Assembly (NCBI RefSeq): GCF_000689255.1
Contig: NZ_HG964446.1
Location: forward strand, 4,705,809 to 4,769,808
Source of the DNA: Mycobacterium triplex
GTDB taxonomy: Bacteria > Actinomycetota > Actinomycetes > Mycobacteriales > Mycobacteriaceae
Direction: 5' to 3'
DNA length: 64,000 nt
A model generated the notes under the pieces. That model worked only from the letters and a program-made list of their open reading frames with translations, had not been told where the DNA came from and made no database searches. This document shows positions 46,787-55,911 of the stretch, piece by piece (positions within the stretch are counted from its first letter, which is position 1; each line of letters opens with the position of its first letter). The position numbers and the translations under genes were made by a program.

Positions 46787-47695
46787 TCAACCCTGCTCAT
46801 CCCATATTTTCATCAGCGTGGACAGGATCTCTTCGCCGCGGCCCAACCCGGCGAGGTGGCTTTCGCCCGGCAGCACGACCAGTTCGCAGTCGGGCAACAA
46901 CGCCGCCACGTGCTGGCCGTGGGCGAAGGGCACGATGTGGTCGCTGTCGCCGTGCCACCAGCGGACCGGGACCCTGACCTCGTCGAGCCGGAACCCCCAA
47001 TCCCGGACGAACAGAATGACGTCGTTGAACGGCGCCGCGAGCTGCTTACGGCTGCCGTTGAGCAGGTCGTCGAGGAACATGGCGCCGAACTCGGGCCGGG
47101 TGAGCAGGCGCCGGTCGGCCTCCGGCGATATCGCGGCATACAGGAACAGCGCGGAATTCGCGACCGGTCGGATGGCCCGGACCAGCAGGCTCGCGCCGAT
47201 CCGCAGCGGGTCACCGCCCAGCTGCAGCAGCGGCGCCACCCGCTTGCCCAGGTTCATCAGACCGCTGCTGATCCCTTCGTCACCGACGAACGGCGCGACA
47301 CCCCCGAGCACACCGGTCGCCACGACCCGATCGGACAGCACCGCGGCGGAGGCGAGCGCGTACGGGCCGCCGCCGGACAGCCCGATCACGGCCATCCGGT
47401 CGATACCGAGGGTGTCGGCGATCGTGCGCAGGTCGTCGGCGAACGCCCGGATGTTCCCGTAGCGATGCGGCGTCGACGAGCCGATTCCGGGGCGGTCCAG
47501 TCCGATCAGCCGGATGCCGTGTTCTTCGGCGTAGACCCGGGCCTCGGTCGGAATCTGCCGGCGGGCACCCGGTGTGCCGTGCAGCCAGAACACCGCCCGC
47601 CCCTGCGGGTCACCGAATTCGGCGAACCCGATTTGGCGGTCTTCGCCAACCGCGACGTTTCCTTCTAGTTTCGGACGGGCGATGTCGAAGACCAT
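46787..47695 (-). CDS. Alpha/beta hydrolase, Rv1191-like
   Basis: This 302-residue hydrolase has the oxyanion region FWLHGTPGARRQ, the nucleophile elbow GLSGGGPYA, the acid-bearing WHGDSDHIVPFAHGQHV and the catalytic histidine in LPGESHLAG. ATG 47695 gives the conserved start VFDIARPKLEGN. It is upstream of fadD36 on the same strand and divergent from the first cytochrome P450. It may hydrolyse an ester whose acid is taken up by FadD36; that is inference. Confidence 0.9.
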   Translation of the reverse strand: MVFDIARPKLEGNVAVGEDRQIGFAEFGDPQGRAVFWLHGTPGARRQIPTEARVYAEEHGIRLIGLDRPGIGSSTPHRYGNIRAFADDLRTIADTLGIDRMAVIGLSGGGPYALASAAVLSDRVVATGVLGGVAPFVGDEGISSGLMNLGKRVAPLLQLGGDPLRIGASLLVRAIRPVANSALFLYAAISPEADRRLLTRPEFGAMFLDDLLNGSRKQLAAPFNDVILFVRDWGFRLDEVRVPVRWWHGDSDHIVPFAHGQHVAALLPDCELVVLPGESHLAGLGRGEEILSTLMKIWDEQG

Positions 47696-47796
47696 GCCAG
47701 CAGCTTGGCATGTACAAGCCATTTACGAAATGGGCACGGCCGCGTTCGGTAGGGTGCAGCTCGACCAGGTCAGGGAGGCTCAGAAAGGTTCGGGCC

Positions 47797-48969
47797 ATGC
47801 AGACTTCGTTTCCATTGCACTCCCCCGACTTCTACGCGGGCGATCCGTACCCCGGCTACCGAGAGCTGCGCGCGACGGCGCCGGTGTGCTGGAACGACGT
47901 CGCCAAGTTCTGGGCCTTGCTGCGCTACGACGACGTCCGCTTTGTGTCGACGAACCCGACCCTGTTCACCTCCAGCAAGGGCATCAACATTCCCGCGCCG
48001 GGCATGCCCAACCCGGTGCAGGAGAGCAGCCTCATCTTCACCGATCCGCCGCGGCACCGGCAGCTGCGCAAGCTGATCAACGGCGGATTCACCCGGCGCC
48101 AGGGCGCGCTGCTGGAGCCGGCGATCCGGGAGATCGTCGGCGAAATACTGGCCGGCATCCGGACCGGCCGGTCCTACGACTTCATCGACACGATCGCCGC
48201 TGCCCTGCCGGCGCGCGTGATGGCCGCGCTGCTCGGGGTTGCGCGCGACGACCGCGAGCAGTTCCGGGCCTGGACCGATGCGGTGATCGGCACCGCCGGC
48301 ACCAACCGTGATCTCGACGCCTTCGAGACCACCGGCCGGCTCTACCATTGCGTCCGCCGGCTGGTCGCCGCCGGCCGCACCGATCCCGGCGACGACGTCT
48401 TGTCGGTGCTGGCCGGCGCGGAGGCCGACGGGCTGCGGCTCAGCGACGATGACCTGCTTGACTTTTCGTTCCTGCTGCTGGCATCCGGCATCGAAACCAC
48501 CCGCAGTCTGCTCGCCCTGGGCACCTGCGCGCTGATTGCGCACCCCGACCAGCGCCGGCTACTCGTGGCGGACCCGGCGCTGATCCCGGGCGCCGTCGAG
48601 GAGATGCTGCGCTGGACGAGCCCCGTGACGCACATGGCCCGCACCGCGACGACCGACATCGAGATCCGGGGGCAGCGGCTCGCACGGGGCGACTTGGTGG
48701 TGATGCTGTACGGCTCGGCCAATCGGGACGAAGATGTATTCGGTTCCGACGCAGAAGAATTCAAGGTGACCAGGTCTCCGAACCCGCACATTGCTTTCGG
48801 CTGCGGCGAACATGCTTGTGTCGGTGCGCAATTGGCCCGCCTGACGGCGACGGTGTTTTTCGGCGAACTGCTGGGCCGCTTTCCCGATGTGGAGCTGGCC
48901 GGCGAGGTGGAGCGGATGCCGGCCACGATGCTGCCGCTGATCACGCGGATGCCGGTGCGGTTCGGCTAG
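47797..48969 (+). CDS. Cytochrome P450, first copy
   Basis: This 390-residue soluble bacterial P450 has the I-helix oxygen-activation motif ASGIETTRS, the K-helix ExxR in EEMLRWTSPV, and the heme loop AFGCGEHACVGAQLARL with the axial cysteine in ACVG. The closest look is to the steroid-tail and fatty-acid-omega hydroxylase CYPs of mycobacteria (CYP142/125/124-like), but I do not assign a subfamily. ATG 47797 was chosen for the conserved head SFPLHSPDFYAGDPYP. It converges with the CoA-transferase gene with a four-base overlap. It is a close paralog of the P450 at 52940. Confidence 0.93.
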   Translation: MQTSFPLHSPDFYAGDPYPGYRELRATAPVCWNDVAKFWALLRYDDVRFVSTNPTLFTSSKGINIPAPGMPNPVQESSLIFTDPPRHRQLRKLINGGFTRRQGALLEPAIREIVGEILAGIRTGRSYDFIDTIAAALPARVMAALLGVARDDREQFRAWTDAVIGTAGTNRDLDAFETTGRLYHCVRRLVAAGRTDPGDDVLSVLAGAEADGLRLSDDDLLDFSFLLLASGIETTRSLLALGTCALIAHPDQRRLLVADPALIPGAVEEMLRWTSPVTHMARTATTDIEIRGQRLARGDLVVMLYGSANRDEDVFGSDAEEFKVTRSPNPHIAFGCGEHACVGAQLARLTATVFFGELLGRFPDVELAGEVERMPATMLPLITRMPVRFG

Positions 48970-51260
48970 GCGTTGAGCACCCGCTCGCCGATCACCCGCT
49001 GGGCGCGCAGGGCGGCCACGTCGTCGTCGGACAGGCCGAGTTCGCGCAAGATTTCGGCGTTGTGCTGTCCGAGGGTGGGCGGCGCGCTGCGGTGGTGGCG
49101 ACGCGGCCCGGGCGTGATGCGAAACGGCCAGCCGGGATAGCGATGCGGCCCGGTGATCGGATGTTCGAACTCTTCGTAGAAGCCACGCGCGTCGAGCTGG
49201 GCGCCGATGAATTCGGGGTCATACATCTGCTCGCCGGTGATCACCTGCTCGGCTGCGATACCTTGCGCGCGAAGGCTTTCCACGATGTCGGCGGGCCGCT
49301 GCGTCCGGGTCCAGGCCGCGACCAGCTCGTCGAACGCGTCGTGGTCGACGGCCCCATCGTCGGGTAGCGACACCGCCACCCACGCACCGTCGGCGGCGGT
49401 CGGGTAGACGCCCTGCAGGTAGCCGCGCTGACGGTTGCCTTGCCGTGCCGAGACGACCCCGTTCATCGAGTATTCGATCACCGGCTCGGCGGTCACCCCC
49501 GCGGCGACCTCGATCTGGGCGACCTCGATCAGCTGCCCCACACCGGTACGGCTGCGGTGTTCGAGCGCGGCGAGCAGAGCGACGCCGGCATGTACGCCGA
49601 CGATCGGGTCGGCCGGACCCTGCGGGTTGCACGGCGGACCGTCCGGATAGCCGGTGACCGCCGACATGCCCGCGGTCTGCTCGAAGTTCAGCGCCCAGCC
49701 GACGTAGTCGCGCCACGGGCCCTGCAATCCGTAGCCGGGCATCCGCACGACGATCACGTCGGGGCTCAGCGCGGTCAACGCGTCGTAGTCCAGGCCGAAG
49801 TTTTCCACGACGCGCGGCGAGAAGTTCTCCACCACGACGTCGGCCTGCGCGGCCAGCCGCCGCGCAATGGCGAGGCCGGGCTGCGAGGTCAGGTCGAGCG
49901 TCAGGTCGCGCTTGTTGAGGTTGGTGCCCTGCCAGATCGGGCTGCGCTCGTAGTAGTCGTCGCCCTCGTAGGCGAAGGCCCCCGAGTAGCGGTGTCCGTC
50001 GGGCCGCTGGATCGATTCGACCTTGACGATGTCGGCGCCGAACGCACCCAGGTAGCAGGTCAGATAGGCACCGGCCCAGAACGTGGTCAGGTCCAGCACC
50101 CGCAGTCCGGCGAACGGCAGCTCGCCCACCGCCGGCGCCAGGGCTTGGCCGCCGCTGCTCCACGGTGCGAGGGTGGCTCCCAGCCGGGGCGCCGGACGTG
50201 GCTGCGGCACAGGTGTTTTCGAGAACCGGAACGGGGGGCCGGGGCGTCGGTGCGAGCCGGACTCGACGAAGAACCCGCGCTCTGCGTACTGCGGGCAGTC
50301 CAGCACGGTGGCGCCGTCGTTGACCGGGGCGGCCGGAATGCGCAGCGCCTGACTCAGTTCGACGATCTCGGCGACGGTCTGGCCGGCCAGGATCGGCTCG
50401 GCCTTGGCGAAGAATTCGTCGCGCTCCGGGCCGCCCAGCATGACCGCGAGCTGCTGCTCGCCGTACTCGGGCAGGCCGAGCATCGCGCACACGTCGAGCC
50501 AGTGCTGACCCGTCAGGCAGTTGATGCCCACCCAGCCGTCGGTGGCGCGCACGACTCCCAGCATCGGCGCCGACCGCATATTGGCCGGCAGGCCAAGGCG
50601 TTTCATCCGCTGCGCCATCAGCATCGGGTACGGCAGCGTCGACAGCAGCGCTTCGACCTGCGAGACGTCCACCTCGCGCACCCGGCCGACAGACTGCATG
50701 CGCAGCGCGGTCAGCGCGCCCAGTGCCCCGTAGGCCCCCGCGACGTATTCGGAGATCCGGGCGCCGACCTGTACCGGTGGGCGGTCGGGGTCCCGGCCGC
50801 TGATCCAGCCGGATGCCGCCTGCATGGTCAGCGGCGTCATCGGCCGGTCCCGCATCGGCCCCGACTGGCCGCAGTGAGAAATGTGCAGCACCACCAGTTT
50901 TGGGTTGAGCTGTTGCAGCGCGTCGGTGCCCAGCCCCCAGCCCACGAGTGTTCCGGGCGCGAAATTCTCCACCAGCAGGTGCGCACCGGCGATCAGTTCA
51001 CGCGCGGCCGCAACGTCTTTCGGCTGGCCAGGGTCGAGTGTGGCACCCCTTTTGCCCGCGTTGAGGTAGTCGAACAGGCCGCCGCATGCCGGGTCGGGAT
51101 CCGGGGCAGGAAACGGGCCCCAGCGGCGCAGCGGATCCCCGGCGGGCGGCTCGATCTTGGTGACCTCGGCGCCGAGGTCCACGAAAAGCTTTGCGGCGTA
51201 AGGACCCGCGATCTGGGTGGCAATTTCGACGACATGGAGCCCGGTGAGGGGTCCTGTCAC
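48966..51260 (-). CDS. Fused two-domain type III (CaiB/BaiF) CoA-transferase
   Basis: This 764-residue protein joins two family III CoA-transferase domains, about residues 1-345 and 380-764, in one chain. Each has the opening motif (GLHVVEIATQIAGPYAAKLFVDLGAEVTKIE and GLRVLDLTTFWAGAYLTCYLGAFGADIVKVE) and an ENF loop. At the catalytic aspartate position the first domain has Glu171 (ISEYVAG) and the second Asp551 (ADPIVGVHAG), so probably one site works in the usual way. It would load CoA onto a carboxylic acid. The GTG start overlaps the stop of the aldehyde dehydrogenase gene. Confidence 0.9.
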   Translation of the reverse strand: MTGPLTGLHVVEIATQIAGPYAAKLFVDLGAEVTKIEPPAGDPLRRWGPFPAPDPDPACGGLFDYLNAGKRGATLDPGQPKDVAAARELIAGAHLLVENFAPGTLVGWGLGTDALQQLNPKLVVLHISHCGQSGPMRDRPMTPLTMQAASGWISGRDPDRPPVQVGARISEYVAGAYGALGALTALRMQSVGRVREVDVSQVEALLSTLPYPMLMAQRMKRLGLPANMRSAPMLGVVRATDGWVGINCLTGQHWLDVCAMLGLPEYGEQQLAVMLGGPERDEFFAKAEPILAGQTVAEIVELSQALRIPAAPVNDGATVLDCPQYAERGFFVESGSHRRPGPPFRFSKTPVPQPRPAPRLGATLAPWSSGGQALAPAVGELPFAGLRVLDLTTFWAGAYLTCYLGAFGADIVKVESIQRPDGHRYSGAFAYEGDDYYERSPIWQGTNLNKRDLTLDLTSQPGLAIARRLAAQADVVVENFSPRVVENFGLDYDALTALSPDVIVVRMPGYGLQGPWRDYVGWALNFEQTAGMSAVTGYPDGPPCNPQGPADPIVGVHAGVALLAALEHRSRTGVGQLIEVAQIEVAAGVTAEPVIEYSMNGVVSARQGNRQRGYLQGVYPTAADGAWVAVSLPDDGAVDHDAFDELVAAWTRTQRPADIVESLRAQGIAAEQVITGEQMYDPEFIGAQLDARGFYEEFEHPITGPHRYPGWPFRITPGPRRHHRSAPPTLGQHNAEILRELGLSDDDVAALRAQRVIGERVLNA

Positions 51261-52726
51261 GCGGGGACCCCGATGGCCATCGCCTCCATGTACTGGTGAA
51301 TCCCGCCGATGCCACCGCCCTCACGGCCCAGCCCGCTGAGTTTGAAGCCGCCGAACGGCGCGCCCGCGGGGCTGACGCCGTTGACGGCGACCTGCCCGGT
51401 CCGGATGCGGCGCGCGACGCCGACGGCGCGGTCCACGTCGCCGCCCCACACCGCGCCGGACAGTCCGTACTGCGAGTTGTTCGCGATCGCCACCGCGTCG
51501 TCGTCGTCGCGGTAGCGCAGCACGGCCAGCACCGGACCGAACACTTCCTCTTGCGCGATGGCCGAATCCGGTTGCACCCCGGACAGAATGGTCGGCTCGA
51601 AGTAGAAGCCGGTGTCCAGGCCGGGCGGACGACGGCCACCGGTCACCAGCTTGGCGCCGTCGTTCAACGCGCCGACGACGTGCGCCTCGACCCGGCCGCG
51701 TTGCGCCGCGCTGATCAACGGTCCCATCTGCACCTCGGGGTCGGCGGGATCGCCCACCTTCACCTCGCGAGCCAATGCGGCGAGCCGATCGACCACCTCG
51801 TCGTGCAGCGAGTCGGGAAGCAGCAGCCGGCTGTGCAGGATGCACGCCTGTCCGGCGTGCAGCGAACAGGACTGGAACAGCATCTGCTGCAACATCTCGT
51901 CGGTGATCTGCGCGTCGTCGAGGACGATGCTCGCCGACTTGCCGCCCAGCTCCAGCAGGATCCGCTTCATCGTGTCGCCGGCCGCGGACATGACCTCGCG
52001 GCCGACGACCGAGCTGCCGGTGAAGCTCACCATGTCGACGCGAGGATCGGTCGTCAGCAACTTGGCCGCGTCGACGCTCGACGGGGTGACCACGTTGACC
52101 ACCCCGGGCGGGATGTCGGTGTGCTCGTCGATCAGTCGGGCCAGCGCCAAGCCGGCCAGCGGTGTCAGCGGCGACGGCTTGAGCACGACGGTATTGCCCG
52201 CTGCCAGAGCATGATTCAGCTTCATGACGTTCAGGCAGTGCGGGAAGTTCCACGGCGTCAGCACCGACACCACGCCAAGCGGCGCGTGCCGCAGCAACGT
52301 GTTTCCGGCACTCATCCCGGCGACGGGCTGCTCGGTCAACTCGGTGGCGAGCGCAGCGGCATGCATCGACATGAACCCGGCGCCGTCGATTTGCATGACG
52401 CGCTCGTTGGCGATGCAGCCCCACTCCAGCTGCGACAGTGCGAAAAAGTCGTCGGCGTGCTTCGTCAGCGCATCGCCGAGCTGACTCAGGCACCCGGCGC
52501 GCTGCTCGGCGCTCATCGTGCCCCACGGTCCGCTGTCGAAGGCACGGCGCGCGGCCGCGATCGCGTCGCCGACCTGCGCGACGCTCGCGTCGGGTGCGGT
52601 GGCGATGACCCGCTCACTGGACGGGGAGATGTCGTCGTAGCGACCGTCGGCCGGCTCGACCCAGTTGCCGTCGATGTAGAGCTGGTACGTGTCGACGAGA
52701 GTTTTCGGCGTTTGCAGCTCGGTCAT
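51257..52726 (-). CDS. Aldehyde dehydrogenase
   Basis: This 489-residue NAD(P)-dependent enzyme oxidises an aldehyde to the acid. It has the cofactor motif FTGSSVVGREV, the general base in LLELGGKSAS, the catalytic cysteine in HAGQACIL, and EEVFGPVLAV. ATG 52726 has GAGGA at good spacing; an ATG at 52753 would add nine residues. It is coupled to the CoA-transferase by GTGA and is divergent from the second P450. This context suggests it takes the aldehyde made by P450 oxidation and passes the acid on for CoA loading. Confidence 0.93.
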   Translation of the reverse strand: MTELQTPKTLVDTYQLYIDGNWVEPADGRYDDISPSSERVIATAPDASVAQVGDAIAAARRAFDSGPWGTMSAEQRAGCLSQLGDALTKHADDFFALSQLEWGCIANERVMQIDGAGFMSMHAAALATELTEQPVAGMSAGNTLLRHAPLGVVSVLTPWNFPHCLNVMKLNHALAAGNTVVLKPSPLTPLAGLALARLIDEHTDIPPGVVNVVTPSSVDAAKLLTTDPRVDMVSFTGSSVVGREVMSAAGDTMKRILLELGGKSASIVLDDAQITDEMLQQMLFQSCSLHAGQACILHSRLLLPDSLHDEVVDRLAALAREVKVGDPADPEVQMGPLISAAQRGRVEAHVVGALNDGAKLVTGGRRPPGLDTGFYFEPTILSGVQPDSAIAQEEVFGPVLAVLRYRDDDDAVAIANNSQYGLSGAVWGGDVDRAVGVARRIRTGQVAVNGVSPAGAPFGGFKLSGLGREGGGIGGIHQYMEAMAIGVPA

Positions 52727-52757
52727 CGGCGTCCTCACCCGGCAGTCGGTCATCTAA

Positions 52758-52797
52758 ACACCTGGTGTACACCCCCGTGCTTGTGACGTCAATCACC
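52758..52797. promoter_or_regulatory. Palindrome and CRP-like site in the divergent ALDH/P450 region
   Basis: ACACC-T-GGTGT (52758-52768) is an 11-base odd palindrome. TGTGA-CGTCAA-TCACC (52782-52797) matches nine of the ten conserved positions of the mycobacterial CRP site. Both lie upstream of the aldehyde dehydrogenase ATG and between it and the P450 promoter. Binding by CRP or by the cluster's TetR is inferred. Confidence 0.45.
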
Positions 52798-52839
52798 AAT
52801 CTCGTGAATTCAGAGCTATTACACCGAGTTGCGCATGTA

Positions 52840-52869
52840 TTGACAGGGTCGGGCAGCCCAGAGTAGACA
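52840..52869 (+). promoter_or_regulatory. Sigma-A-like promoter of the second P450 operon
   Basis: TTGACA (52840-52845) and TAGACA (52864-52869) are separated by 18 bases. This gives a transcript start near 52876 and a leader of about 65 bases to the ATG at 52940, which has a GGGAGG ribosome site. The -35 is a perfect consensus and the -10 is a partial match. Confidence 0.45.
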
Positions 52870-52939
52870 CAACGGCGCAGGACACATTGCGGCAATATGT
52901 CGGATGGCGATCCCGCCGGAGCGCTAGGGAGGCCAGGCC

Positions 52940-54142
52940 ATGCAGACTCATCCACCGCTGCGCTCGCCGAGTTTTCCGCTGCACTCCCCCGACTTCTATG
53001 CGGGCGATCCCTACCCGGCCTACCGGGAGCTGCGGGCCACGTCGCCGGTGTGCTGGAACGACGTCACCAACTTCTGGGCGCTGCTGCGCTACGAGGACGT
53101 CCGCTTCGTGTCGAGCAACCCGGGCCTGTTCACCTCCACCCAGGGCATCACGATCCCCGACCCGCAGCTGCCCAACCCGGTGCAGCAGGGCAGTCTGATC
53201 TTCACCGACCCGCCGCGGCACCGGCAGATGCGCAAGCTGATCAACGCGGGATTCACCCGGCGCCGGGTCTCGGTGCTCGAGGGAAAGATCCGCGAGATCG
53301 TGGCCGGCATTCTCGACGGCATCGAGCCGGGGTCGGTGCACGAGTTCGCCGAACAGATCGCCGCACCGCTGCCCACGCGGATGATCGCCGAGCTCATCGG
53401 CGCCCCGCCCGACGACTGGGAGCAATTCCGGGCCTGGTCGGATGCCGCCACCGGAACGGCCGATCCGGAGATCGAGCTCGACCCGTTGGTGGCGGCCGGC
53501 CAACTCTACGAGTACTTCCGGCAACTGATCGCCGCCCGGCGCAGCCACCCCCGCGACGATTTGCTGTCCGTGCTGGCCGACGCGCAGATCGACGACGAAC
53601 GGCTCTCCGACGAGGACCTGCTCAACTTCGCGTTCCTGCTGCTGGTCGCCGGCAACGAAACCACCCGCAACCTGATCGCACTCGGCACGCTGGCGCTGAT
53701 CGCGCATCCCGACCAGCGCCGGCTGCTGGTGCGGGACCCGACGCTGATCCCGGCCGCCGTCGAAGAGATGTTGCGGTGGAACAGCCCGGTGGTGCACATG
53801 GCCCGCACCGCCACGGTCGACGTCGAGATTCGCGGTCAGCAGATCCGCGCCGGTGAGGTGGTGGTGATGCTGTACGGCTCGGCGAACCGGGACGAGGACA
53901 TATTCGGTTCCGACTCAGAGGAATTCAAAGTGACCCGGCATCCGAACCCGCACATCGCATTCGGTTGCGGTGAGCATTCCTGCATCGGTGCACAACTCGC
54001 ACGCCTGGAGGCCACCGTCATGTTCGACGAACTCCTGCGCCGCTTTCCGACGCTCGAGCTGGTCGGCGACGTGGACCGGATGCGGGCCACCATGGTGCCC
54101 GGCGTCAAACGCATGCCGGTGCGACTCGGGACGGGTGGCTGA
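52940..54142 (+). CDS. Cytochrome P450, second copy, first gene of the side-chain operon
   Basis: This 400-residue P450 is closely related to the one at 47797. It has I-helix VAGNETTRN, K-helix EEMLRWNSPV, and heme loop AFGCGEHSCIGAQLARL with the axial cysteine in SCIG. Most of the first 120 residues after the head match the paralog almost word for word (LHSPDFYAGDPYPAYRELRAT). A GGGAGG site precedes the ATG. It leads the operon of acyl-CoA dehydrogenases, hydratases and aldolase with only three bases before the next gene, so it probably starts the pathway by hydroxylating a terminal methyl group. Confidence 0.94.
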   Translation: MQTHPPLRSPSFPLHSPDFYAGDPYPAYRELRATSPVCWNDVTNFWALLRYEDVRFVSSNPGLFTSTQGITIPDPQLPNPVQQGSLIFTDPPRHRQMRKLINAGFTRRRVSVLEGKIREIVAGILDGIEPGSVHEFAEQIAAPLPTRMIAELIGAPPDDWEQFRAWSDAATGTADPEIELDPLVAAGQLYEYFRQLIAARRSHPRDDLLSVLADAQIDDERLSDEDLLNFAFLLLVAGNETTRNLIALGTLALIAHPDQRRLLVRDPTLIPAAVEEMLRWNSPVVHMARTATVDVEIRGQQIRAGEVVVMLYGSANRDEDIFGSDSEEFKVTRHPNPHIAFGCGEHSCIGAQLARLEATVMFDELLRRFPTLELVGDVDRMRATMVPGVKRMPVRLGTGG

Positions 54143-54145
54143 ACA

Positions 54146-55363
54146 ATGCAACTCGAGTACACAGCCGAACAGGAGGAGTTGCGCGCCGAGATCCGCGACA
54201 CGCTGGAACGGGTGATGACGCCCGAGCGCACCGAGGCGATCAAAGACCGCATCGAGGGCGGCCCGGCGGTGCGCGAGTGCGTGCGCGCCCTGGCCGCGGC
54301 CGGCCTGCTCGGTGTCGGGTGGCCCAAAGAGTATGGCGGACGCGGCTTCTCGGCTCTAGAGCAATTCATCTTCGCCGAGGAGGCGCGCCGGGTCGACGCT
54401 CCGATCCCGTTGGTGACGCTGGGCACGGTCGGGCCGACGCTGATGCAGTGCGGCACCGAGGAGCAGAAGCAGAAGTTCCTGCCGTCGATTCTCGACGGCA
54501 GCGTCGAGTTCGCGATCGGCTATTCCGAGCCGGGCGCCGGTAGCGACCTGGCGTCGATACGCACGACCGCCGTGCGCGACGGTGACGACTACGTGATCAA
54601 CGGCCAGAAGATGTTCACCAGCGGCGCGGCGTACGCCGACTACATCTGGCTGGCCGCCCGCACCGATCCGAACGCCAAGAAACACAAGGGGATTTCGATC
54701 CTCATCGTGCCCACGTCGGCGCCCGGCTTCTCTTGGCAGCCGTTGCACACGATGCCGGGCGTCTCCACCTTCTACACGTTCTACGACAACGTGCGAGTTC
54801 CGGCCAGCGCGCTGGTAGGCGGCGAGAACCAGGGCTGGCAGCTGATCACCACGCAGCTGAACTTCGAGCGTGCGGCCCTGGGCAATCTCGGCGCGCTCGA
54901 GCCGCTGTTCGCCAAGACGCTGGACTGGGCCCGTACCACCGAGCTAGACGGCGGGCACGTCATCGACCAGCCCTGGGTTCGGCTGACACTGGCCCGGGTC
55001 GAGGCGCAGGTCGCCGCGTACAAGCTGATCAACATGCGGGTCAACGCCGCGATGACCAAGGGCGTGCTCAATATGGGCGAGGCGTCGGCGGCCAAGGTGT
55101 TCGGCACCGAACTCACCCAGCAGGTCGCGCGTCAATTGTTGGAAGTGCTGGACCACAACGGATTACGCACGGGCAACGACGCGCCGCTGCGCGGGGCGCT
55201 GGAATCCGCCTACCGGTTTGCGGTCATCAATACGTTCGGCGGTGGGGCCAACGAAATTCAACGTGACATCATCGCCATGGCGGGATTGGGCATGCCGCGA
55301 GCACCGCGTGACCTTCGGGGCCCCCAAAATAGCCAGGAACAGTCAGGAGGATCCAGCACGTGA
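54146..55363 (+). CDS. Acyl-CoA dehydrogenase, FAD-motif-bearing subunit (FadE29-like)
   Basis: This 405-residue protein has the acyl-CoA dehydrogenase fold: N-terminal helices, YSEPGAGSDLAS with the FAD/substrate loop, GQKMFTSGA, and the C-terminal FGGGANEIQRDIIA motif. The second dehydrogenase of the operon lacks this YSEPGAGSD loop but has the QVHGGIG motif that this one lacks. Together they look like the two subunits of a steroid-type alpha2beta2 dehydrogenase. Its stop overlaps the GTG of the next gene. It would form the 2,3-double bond in the side-chain CoA ester. Confidence 0.92.
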   Translation: MQLEYTAEQEELRAEIRDTLERVMTPERTEAIKDRIEGGPAVRECVRALAAAGLLGVGWPKEYGGRGFSALEQFIFAEEARRVDAPIPLVTLGTVGPTLMQCGTEEQKQKFLPSILDGSVEFAIGYSEPGAGSDLASIRTTAVRDGDDYVINGQKMFTSGAAYADYIWLAARTDPNAKKHKGISILIVPTSAPGFSWQPLHTMPGVSTFYTFYDNVRVPASALVGGENQGWQLITTQLNFERAALGNLGALEPLFAKTLDWARTTELDGGHVIDQPWVRLTLARVEAQVAAYKLINMRVNAAMTKGVLNMGEASAAKVFGTELTQQVARQLLEVLDHNGLRTGNDAPLRGALESAYRFAVINTFGGGANEIQRDIIAMAGLGMPRAPRDLRGPQNSQEQSGGSST

Positions 55364-55911
55364 CCAACCAAGATCCCGAGTTCCTCGCCAAGTTGCGGGG
55401 GCTCGTCAACCAGCCCACCGGGGGCAGTGGAAAACCCACGGTGGCACCGGATCCGGTGAACCAGCCGATGATCCGGCATTGGGCCTACGCGCTCGACGAC
55501 ATGAACCCGGTGTATCTCGATCCGGAGTTCGCGGCGACCTCGCGGTTCGGCGGCATCGTGTCGCCGCCGGTCATGTTGCAGACCTGGACGATGCCGGCGC
55601 CGAAGCTGGAGGGGATCGGCGAACGCGGGGGCGCGCCGCTGGAGATCACGAACAATCCCACCGCGTTCCTGGACGACGCCGGGTACAGCAGCACGGTCGC
55701 GACCAACTCGGAATTCGAGATCGAACGCTATCCTCGGCTCGGCGACGTGATCAGCGCGACATCGGTGTTCGAGGAAGTCTCGGACGAGAAGAAGACGGCA
55801 AAGGGGTCCGGCTTCTTCCTGACCTGGGTGATCACCTACACCGACCAGAACGGCGAAGTGCTGGGCCGGCAGCGGTTCCGGGTGCTGCGCTTCAAGCCGG
55901 AGACCTCATGA
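55360..55911 (+). CDS. Hot-dog dehydratase-like subunit (ChsH2 N-domain-like)
   Basis: This 183-residue single hot-dog protein is of the MaoC N-terminal/FAS1-like dehydratase group. Where active hydratases have D-x4-H it reads DDMNPVYLD, with Tyr in place of His, so it is probably the non-catalytic partner. In the cholesterol igr system this domain is fused to a DUF35 domain as ChsH2; here the two are separate but overlapping genes. An AGGAGG site precedes the GTG at 55360. It should pair with the MaoC protein at 57419. Confidence 0.85.
   Translation: MTNQDPEFLAKLRGLVNQPTGGSGKPTVAPDPVNQPMIRHWAYALDDMNPVYLDPEFAATSRFGGIVSPPVMLQTWTMPAPKLEGIGERGGAPLEITNNPTAFLDDAGYSSTVATNSEFEIERYPRLGDVISATSVFEEVSDEKKTAKGSGFFLTWVITYTDQNGEVLGRQRFRVLRFKPETS

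Noticed and set aside
47696..47796. A separate small gene upstream of the first P450
   Set aside because: The P450 frame stays open upstream, but the conserved head begins at 47797 and the 100 bases look like a divergent promoter region.
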